Assembly: GCA_946531785.1 (NCBI GenBank) | Contig: CAMNAT010000057.1 | Coordinates: 1 to 8,996, forward strand | Length of the DNA: 8,996 bases | Direction: 5' to 3' | Source of the DNA: an uncultured Oscillospiraceae bacterium | GTDB taxonomy: Bacteria; Bacillota; Clostridia; UBA1381 | The notes under the pieces: model-generated | Databases searched by the model: none | The model's input: the letters and a program-made list of their open reading frames with translations, nothing else | What the model was told of the DNA's origin: nothing | Position numbers and translations under genes: made by a program | Shown here: positions 4,574 through 8,996 of the stretch, in pieces | Numbering within the stretch: position 1 is the first letter of the stretch | Layout of the letters: each line of letters opens with the position of its first letter

Positions 4574-6886
4574 ATGAAGCTTACTCCGGTAACGGCGGCC
4601 GCTTTTATGACCGCCTCTGTGCTATTGACGCATTACTGCGGCATCATACCTGCACTAATATTCTGTGCCGGTCTGATGATGATATTCCTGCTCCGCCTGT
4701 GCTTTACAAAACGCGCGGAGCTTTCTTTCCTTGTTCTGATGGCGGCGGCGATCACAGCAGCCGGTTCTTATCTCATCACAACGAGCGCCTTTATGCACCC
4801 GTCACTCAATTATATAGGAAGAGACACCGCCATTTCCGGCACGGTACTGTCAAACCCGCGCCCGTCCGCCGGGAATTATCAGTATACCGTCCGCACCGAC
4901 AGCATCACTATAGCAGACAATACCTCCGGTATGCGCGACACGATCCTGCTGACGACTCCCGAACGGCTTGAATGTGGTGACACCGTTACCTTTGGCGGAA
5001 AGCTGAAGGACTTTCAGCATCAGATGAACGAGAACGGGTTCGACTCAGCTCTATGGCACAGATCACAGAACCTGTCATCAAGAATATACTCAGACGAGAT
5101 CGACGCCCGCGGCAAGAGCTTTGTCATATCGCCGTATTTCCTGTCACAGAAGCTGTATTCATATATCGATCGTGTGATATATAAATTCTACTACGGTGAT
5201 ACCGCGGCACTGATCTCGGCAATACTCACCGGAAACACTCACAATTTTTCGGATGGATACTACACCGAGCTTAAAAGCACCGCCATCAAGCGGCAGCTGC
5301 ATCCGGCTTTTATTCATATATGGATAATACTTGTCTTAATCGGGCTTTTGCGGCAGATAGTACATCGCCGACTCCGCGATGCTCTATCTATCGCGATACT
5401 CGCAGTCTACGCGGTATTCTCCTGCACCAATATCGGGTTTGTGCGGTGCATAGCCGTAGCCGCGATGCTGATATTTTTCAAGGGCAGAAGCGGCAGCGCA
5501 AGCTACCGCGATATGCTCGCATGGGTATTTATATTCTGCATCCTCACGATGCCGATGATACTCTTTAATGTGACATTTATCATGTCATCGGTCGGCGGGC
5601 TTGTGATCTCGCAGTTCTACCAGCCGGTATATGCCAGGCTGCGGCGAATACCCAAGATACTGCGGCAATTTGTTACCGTGGCACTGATAATAGCGTTCAT
5701 ACTGACGCCGATAAGCTCTGTTATCTTCAACGGCTTTTGCGTGTATGCCATCATCACGCCGCTAATAACGATACCGCTCGTTTTCGCTGTGCTCATCCTG
5801 TCGCCGATAGTATTTTTGATGCTTTGGGCATTCGGGGCGGCGCCGCTGTTCGGCGGTATATTTGAAACGGCATTGTGGGTGCTTCTGAAGCTGCCCGGGC
5901 TGGTATATAGGCTGCCGTTTTCACAGATCACAACACCGACGCCAACACCCGCGGCATTCGCGCTAATTATAAGTCTGGTCTTTCTGGCGTATTATATACT
6001 CAAGGATCGTGAGATACAATACCGCATTTTCGGATATATCTCGCTCGGGCTGCTGCTTTCGCTGTGCATTTCGGCAGTCCTGCGTATCGGAAGGACGGAT
6101 ATGAGCTTTGTGAATGTTGGTCAGGGCGACGGCGCTGTTATCCACACAGCCTACGGTGCGACGGTCATCATTGACGGCGGAGGCGGGAGCGCACAGTCAG
6201 ACTATGATCCGGGTGAGAGCATCTTTGTTCCCTATCTCGCCTCACACGGACTTTCCGATATAGACGCGGCATTCGTCTCGCACTTCCATAAGGATCATGT
6301 GCAGGGCGTTATCGCGGCGATAAATGAGCTCAATGTCCGCCGCGTTTACTATATGCAGCCGCAGCTTCATGAGACCGAGCCGCGGCGATGGTATGCCGAG
6401 CTGTGCGCAGCCGCCGCAGCGCGCGGAACGGAGCTTTGCGAGTTGACAGACGATACAAAACTCAGCTTTGACAGCGGTCTTAGCTTCAACATATATCTCC
6501 CGGACAAGCTTCAGCTTTTAAGCGGGGATGAGAACGACGCGTCACTGCTCATACGCGCGGACTACAACGGCGCGAGCGCGCTCTATACCGGAGATATGTC
6601 AACGCTTTCCGAAGCGGAATATATACGCCGCGGCGCGAGGGTGGATGCAGATATTTTAAAGGTGCCGCACCACGGCTCAAAGACCGCGGCATCTGATGAA
6701 TGGATAGCTGCTGTATCGCCTGATTATGCGGTGATAAGCTGCGGTGAGAACAACTCCTTCGGTCATCCGGCGGAGCAGACCTTGGAAACGCTTGATGCTG
6801 TGCGTGTGCTGCGCACAGACCTTGACGGAGATATACATTTCACCGCAGACAGCAGCGGGATAATAAAAGCGAGTAAATTCAGATAA
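4574..6886 (+). CDS. comEC: ComEC/Rec2-family DNA uptake channel with metallo-beta-lactamase domain
   Basis: ComEC is the inner-membrane channel that passes single-stranded DNA into the cell during natural transformation. The 770-aa length is normal. Order of parts: two or three N-terminal membrane segments (about 5-72); an OB-fold-like DUF4131 region (about 85-173, with ISGTVLSNP and CGDTVTFGGKL); the multi-helix Competence domain (about 205-505); and a C-terminal metallo-beta-lactamase domain (about 508-770). The last begins SFVNVGQGDGAV and has HFHKDH (570-575), YTGDMS with Asp674, PHHGS (698-702) and GHP (730-732), so the nuclease-like metal site looks intact. The Competence-domain signature, usually close to HLLAVSGLH, reads RQLHPAFIH (240-248), which is unusual. 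The start at 4574 fits the promoter and an AAAGGA site 11 nt upstream; an in-frame ATG at 4553 would lie almost at the transcript start. holA follows after 12 nt. Whether the strain takes up DNA cannot be told, because no other com genes are in view. Confidence 0.9.
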   Translation: MKLTPVTAAAFMTASVLLTHYCGIIPALIFCAGLMMIFLLRLCFTKRAELSFLVLMAAAITAAGSYLITTSAFMHPSLNYIGRDTAISGTVLSNPRPSAGNYQYTVRTDSITIADNTSGMRDTILLTTPERLECGDTVTFGGKLKDFQHQMNENGFDSALWHRSQNLSSRIYSDEIDARGKSFVISPYFLSQKLYSYIDRVIYKFYYGDTAALISAILTGNTHNFSDGYYTELKSTAIKRQLHPAFIHIWIILVLIGLLRQIVHRRLRDALSIAILAVYAVFSCTNIGFVRCIAVAAMLIFFKGRSGSASYRDMLAWVFIFCILTMPMILFNVTFIMSSVGGLVISQFYQPVYARLRRIPKILRQFVTVALIIAFILTPISSVIFNGFCVYAIITPLITIPLVFAVLILSPIVFLMLWAFGAAPLFGGIFETALWVLLKLPGLVYRLPFSQITTPTPTPAAFALIISLVFLAYYILKDREIQYRIFGYISLGLLLSLCISAVLRIGRTDMSFVNVGQGDGAVIHTAYGATVIIDGGGGSAQSDYDPGESIFVPYLASHGLSDIDAAFVSHFHKDHVQGVIAAINELNVRRVYYMQPQLHETEPRRWYAELCAAAAARGTELCELTDDTKLSFDSGLSFNIYLPDKLQLLSGDENDASLLIRADYNGASALYTGDMSTLSEAEYIRRGARVDADILKVPHHGSKTAASDEWIAAVSPDYAVISCGENNSFGHPAEQTLETLDAVRVLRTDLDGDIHFTADSSGIIKASKFR

Positions 6887-6898
6887 GTGAGGTGCCAC

Positions 6899-7945
6899 AT
6901 GGCAAAGAAAGCAGCTAAAAACGATATACCCATCCTGAAGGAGCAGATAAAGGAGAACAGACTGAAAAACCTCTATCTCTTCTACGGTGAGGAGGAATAT
7001 CTGAAGGAGCATTATATAAATAAGATAACCGAGCTGATCCCCGATGCGGGGCTGCCGGAGATAAACCGGATCGTTATAAACGGGCAGGCGGACTATTCCG
7101 ACTATGACGATGCATGGGAGGGCATGCCCATGATGACCGACAGGCGGCTGCTCGTCATCCGTGACAGCAATATATTTACGATAAAAAAATCAAAGGACAT
7201 AACGCCGCCCACTGAGGAGCAGCGTAAGTTCTGGACGGAGAAATTCAAGCGTATCTCCGATGATACCGTGATCATCTTCTGTGAAAAGAATGTTGACGCG
7301 CGCGGCGCATTATATAAATCCGCGGCAAAGCTGGGCTTTGCGGTGGAGTTCAAATACCTCTCGGTTGCCGATCTCAAATCATGGGTGATAAAAAAGACGC
7401 TCAAGGCAGGCAAAAAGATAGACGACAACACCGCGGAATATCTCATTTCCGTTATCGACAAGGGGCTCAACAACCTTGAGCGCGAGCTTGACAAGCTGCT
7501 CAACTATTCCGACGATGTGATATACAAGACCGATGTTGACCGTGTTGCGTCCAAGTCTACGGAGATAGTGATCTTCGAGATCACCGACGGCATAAACGCC
7601 GGAGACGCGGACAAGGTATTTAAAATACTCAACGATCTGCGCACGCAGAATGTGAGCGCGTTCGGCACGCTGTATCTTATATATGCCAATGTTTCAAAGA
7701 TGCTTCAGCTGAAGCTTGCGGGCGCGGCCAATGCCGCTGAGGCGGCAAAGGCGCTGGGCACCACGAGCTGGCTTGCGGGCAACTATCTGCGCGGCGCCTC
7801 GGGCTTTTCGACAGAAGCGCTGACGCACATGGTAAAGCGTGTGCCGGAGATAGACTACGAGATCAAGCAGGGCAAAATAGGCGAACGCGAAGCCCTGGAG
7901 CAGTATATATTCGAGGCACTTGAATTCAAAAAAAATTATCATTAA
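6899..7945 (+). CDS. holA: DNA polymerase III subunit delta (HolA)
   Basis: HolA is the clamp-loader subunit that opens the sliding clamp during chromosome replication. The 348-aa length is typical. Recognisable features are the N-terminal LYLFYGEEEYL (25-35), MMTDRRLLVIRD in the first AAA+-like domain, and a middle domain with LISVIDKGLNNLERELDKLLNY. In many homologues this corresponds to the segment where a regulatory helix bundle packs beside the nucleotide-binding fold. The C-terminal collar region ends in GEREALEQYIFEAL. As expected for delta, no Walker A motif is seen. The start at 6899 has GAGG 6 nt upstream; a GTG at 6887 lies within that site. The gap to comEC is 12 nt, and comEC-holA adjacency is common in Firmicutes, so they are probably co-transcribed. 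There is no terminator after its stop; the sleB-like gene converges 5 nt away. Confidence 0.9.
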   Translation: MAKKAAKNDIPILKEQIKENRLKNLYLFYGEEEYLKEHYINKITELIPDAGLPEINRIVINGQADYSDYDDAWEGMPMMTDRRLLVIRDSNIFTIKKSKDITPPTEEQRKFWTEKFKRISDDTVIIFCEKNVDARGALYKSAAKLGFAVEFKYLSVADLKSWVIKKTLKAGKKIDDNTAEYLISVIDKGLNNLERELDKLLNYSDDVIYKTDVDRVASKSTEIVIFEITDGINAGDADKVFKILNDLRTQNVSAFGTLYLIYANVSKMLQLKLAGAANAAEAAKALGTTSWLAGNYLRGASGFSTEALTHMVKRVPEIDYEIKQGKIGEREALEQYIFEALEFKKNYH

Positions 7946-7950
7946 AACAC

Positions 7951-8598
7951 TTATTTACAGAAGGCGTGGTCGCCTATCCTTATCAGTACCGGCTTTGAGA
8001 GCATCCACTTGTTTGTGGTGTTCGCCGGATTATAGTAATATAGCGCGCCGCCGGTCGGATCCCAGCCGTTGAGCGCGTCGCCCGCCGCCTTCACGCAGCT
8101 CGCAGTCGGCGTGAGATTCACCTGCCCGTCCTTCACCGCGTCAAAAGCGCCGTTCTGATATATAACTCCGGCGATGGTGTTCGGGAACGACGAGGACTTC
8201 ACACGGTTCAGAACCACCGCGCCGACAGCAACCTGTCCGGTATAGCTCTCTCCCCTCGCCTCGCCGTTTATGAGCCGCGCGAGCAGCTGCTGATTTGACG
8301 ATGTGTTTGTGTTCTTTGCAGACGATGTACCCGTCGGCAGTCCGATCTTTTCAAGCGTCCTCGGTCCCGCGATCCCGTCAGGGGTGAGCCCGTTGTTTGC
8401 CTGGAACCGCATGACTGCTTTCATAGTGTTTCTGCCGTATATCCCGTCTACCGAGCCGCTGTAATATCCCCAAGATCTCAGCCGCGTCTGGATGTTCCTC
8501 ACCTCACTGCCCGTTGAGCCTATTTTTGAAAGGGCTATGCAGGTGCCGTTGAACAGCAGCGTTACGGCAAGCGTGAGCGAAACGATTATTTTTTTCAT
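7951..8598 (-). CDS. sleB: SleB-type spore cortex-lytic enzyme / cell wall hydrolase with peptidoglycan-binding domain
   Basis: SleB-family enzymes are lytic transglycosylase-like hydrolases that break down spore cortex peptidoglycan at germination. This 215-aa protein has a signal peptide (MKKIIV, then a hydrophobic run to about residue 22). A PG_binding_1 domain follows (about 27-86, with GSEVRNIQTRLRSWGYY and DGIYGRNTMKAVMRFQ). After a Ser/Thr/Asn linker (89-102) comes the Hydrolase_2 catalytic domain (about 103-215). INGEARGESYTGQVAVGAVV (110-129) contains the likely catalytic Glu113. YYYNP (187-191) and the GDHAFCK end are also typical. The start at 8598 has GGAGG 5 nt upstream. The usual partner gene ypeB is not beside it, so this could be a SleB-like paralogue rather than the true SleB; CwlJ normally lacks the signal peptide and binding domain. 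Upstream there is no good sigma-A promoter. CATAGTA (8651-8657, minus) fits the sigma-G -10 pattern, but no matching -35 is seen. Confidence 0.85.
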   Translation of the reverse strand: MKKIIVSLTLAVTLLFNGTCIALSKIGSTGSEVRNIQTRLRSWGYYSGSVDGIYGRNTMKAVMRFQANNGLTPDGIAGPRTLEKIGLPTGTSSAKNTNTSSNQQLLARLINGEARGESYTGQVAVGAVVLNRVKSSSFPNTIAGVIYQNGAFDAVKDGQVNLTPTASCVKAAGDALNGWDPTGGALYYYNPANTTNKWMLSKPVLIRIGDHAFCK

Positions 8599-8644
8599 AA
8601 TATCCTCCCGTTAAATTGGAATTTATTTTTAGTCTTTCCCAATA

Positions 8645-8669
8645 AAACGATACTATGCATAAACGATAC
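8645..8669. repeat. Direct repeat AAACGATAC flanking a palindrome, upstream of sleB
   Basis: AAACGATAC occurs at 8645-8653 and 8661-8669, a period of 16 bp. The palindrome TATGCATA (8654-8661) lies between them and recurs at 8730-8737, near the predicted start of the rightward transcript. The repeats lie 47-71 nt upstream of the sleB start, where a regulator could act. No known binding site is recognised. Confidence 0.4.
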
Positions 8670-8687
8670 ATTTTTGTTTTAAAACAC

Positions 8688-8716
8688 TTGCAAATCCTGT
8701 CGGAATGTGTTAGAAT
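8688..8716 (+). promoter_or_regulatory. Sigma-A promoter reading rightward, divergent from sleB
   Basis: TTGCAA (8688-8693), a 17-nt spacer and TAGAAT (8711-8716) match the sigma-A consensus well. No coding gene follows on the plus strand; the transcript would start near 8723, in an AT-repeat stretch, and meet the terminator at 8800-8829. Confidence 0.55.
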
Positions 8717-8722
8717 ATATAT

Positions 8723-8829
8723 ATATTTATATGCATAGACAGTTATTTCTGCTGTTGTATTACGGGGCAGCAGAGGTGATTGGGCGTATAAAAAAAGCAG
8801 GCACAGCATTTTGCTGTGCCCGTTTTTTT
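8723..8829 (+). ncRNA. Candidate small RNA of about 107 nt
   Basis: The interval is bounded by a good promoter (8688-8716) and a strong terminator with seven T (8823-8829). It can fold into a first hairpin, TCTGCTG (8748-8754) with CAGCAGA (8768-8774), extendable by wobble pairs. A single-stranded linker with GGTGATTGGGCG and a run of seven A follows, then the terminator hairpin. The only frame starting inside it (ATG 8732) has no ribosome site and runs through the terminator antisense to the next gene. I do not recognise an RNA family. A promoter with a lost gene is the alternative. Confidence 0.35.
8800..8829. terminator. Bidirectional intrinsic terminator
   Basis: GGCACAGCA (8800-8808) and TGCTGTGCC (8812-8820) form a perfect 9-bp stem with a 3-nt loop. 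On the plus strand it is followed by CG and seven T (8823-8829). On the minus strand it is followed by TGC and seven T (complement of 8790-8796). It can end the leftward gene entering from the right edge, whose stop is at 8857, and also the short rightward transcript. Confidence 0.88.
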
Positions 8830-8856
8830 ACCCTTTTATCTGCTTTGTTTTCTTTA

Positions 8857-8996
8857 TTATTCAGCCGCCGCGATGCCGCGCTGCATATTGCCGCGCATTC
8901 CGCCGAAGCCGCCCATTCCCTGAGTCTGTGTGCCGATCGTGGTGACCGCCGCGGAGATCGTGCCGCTGCCCTGCTCGGTGCCGTTTACATATACGG
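8857..8996 (-). CDS. C-terminal end of an unidentified Gly/Met-rich protein (5' part beyond the window)
   Basis: 45 C-terminal residues are visible, beginning YVNGTEQGSG and ending GIAAAE before two TAA stops in a row. The segment reads as a short beta-like stretch (VYVNGTEQGSGTISAAVTTI), then a low-complexity tail QGMGGFGGMRGNMQRG. Gly/Met-rich tails of this kind occur on some secreted or transport-adaptor proteins in Clostridia, but I cannot assign a family from this fragment. A strong terminator 37 nt downstream supports a real gene end. Confidence 0.6.
   Translation of the reverse strand, partial: VYVNGTEQGSGTISAAVTTIGTQTQGMGGFGGMRGNMQRGIAAAE

Noticed and set aside
4246..4971. A 241-codon open frame on the plus strand across the intergenic region and the start of comEC
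   Set aside because: It has no ribosome site, overlaps two promoters and runs out of frame inside the well-supported comEC; the protein has no recognisable domain.
8732..8996. An open frame from ATG 8732 to the right edge on the plus strand
   Set aside because: There is no Shine-Dalgarno site, it passes through a strong terminator and is antisense to the gene at the right edge.

Overview
The window looks like ordinary chromosome from a spore-forming member of the Clostridia, most likely of the Oscillospiraceae/Ruminococcus type. The evidence is a Spo0A homologue, a SleB-type cortex-lytic enzyme, strong Shine-Dalgarno sites of the AAAGGAG/GGAGG kind, mixed GC content with AT-rich intergenic regions, and heavy use of ATA for isoleucine. 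The lineage is inferred from gene content and codon use, not from a marker gene.

Layout, left to right. (1) A leftward hisZ runs off the left edge. It has its own sigma-A-like promoter (903-936) and would be the first gene of a histidine operon. (2) A terminator at 953-980 closes the next leftward unit, which holds a 60-aa ribbon-helix-helix DNA-binding protein (1431-1613) and then an HD-GYP remnant (1011-1397) that has lost its HD half. A long, nearly perfect inverted repeat (1372-1424) lies exactly at the break. (3) A rightward pair follows: spo0A (1881-2642) and a 75-aa unknown protein 14 nt downstream. (4) This pair converges on a leftward secreted hydrolase with two SH3-like regions and an NlpC/P60 domain (2952-4205). 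A 16-bp hairpin between them probably terminates both. (5) A 368-nt AT-rich divergent region carries a perfect-consensus promoter for the hydrolase, a good promoter for comEC, and several WalR-box-like direct repeats. (6) comEC and holA form a tight rightward pair, a familiar adjacency in Firmicutes. (7) holA ends 5 nt from the end of a leftward sleB-like gene. (8) A short promoter-to-terminator interval (about 8723-8829) may encode a small RNA. (9) The C-terminal end of an unidentified leftward Gly/Met-rich protein enters from the right edge.

Functionally the window combines developmental control (Spo0A), wall remodelling and germination (NlpC/P60, SleB), DNA uptake and replication (ComEC, HolA) and histidine synthesis (HisZ). 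I see no insertion sequence, CRISPR array, tRNA, rRNA or clear defence or mobile system. The parts that merit a second look are the Spo0A receiver with two altered signature positions, the HD-GYP remnant with its hairpin, the WalR-like promoter region, the ComEC with a changed core motif, and the candidate small RNA.
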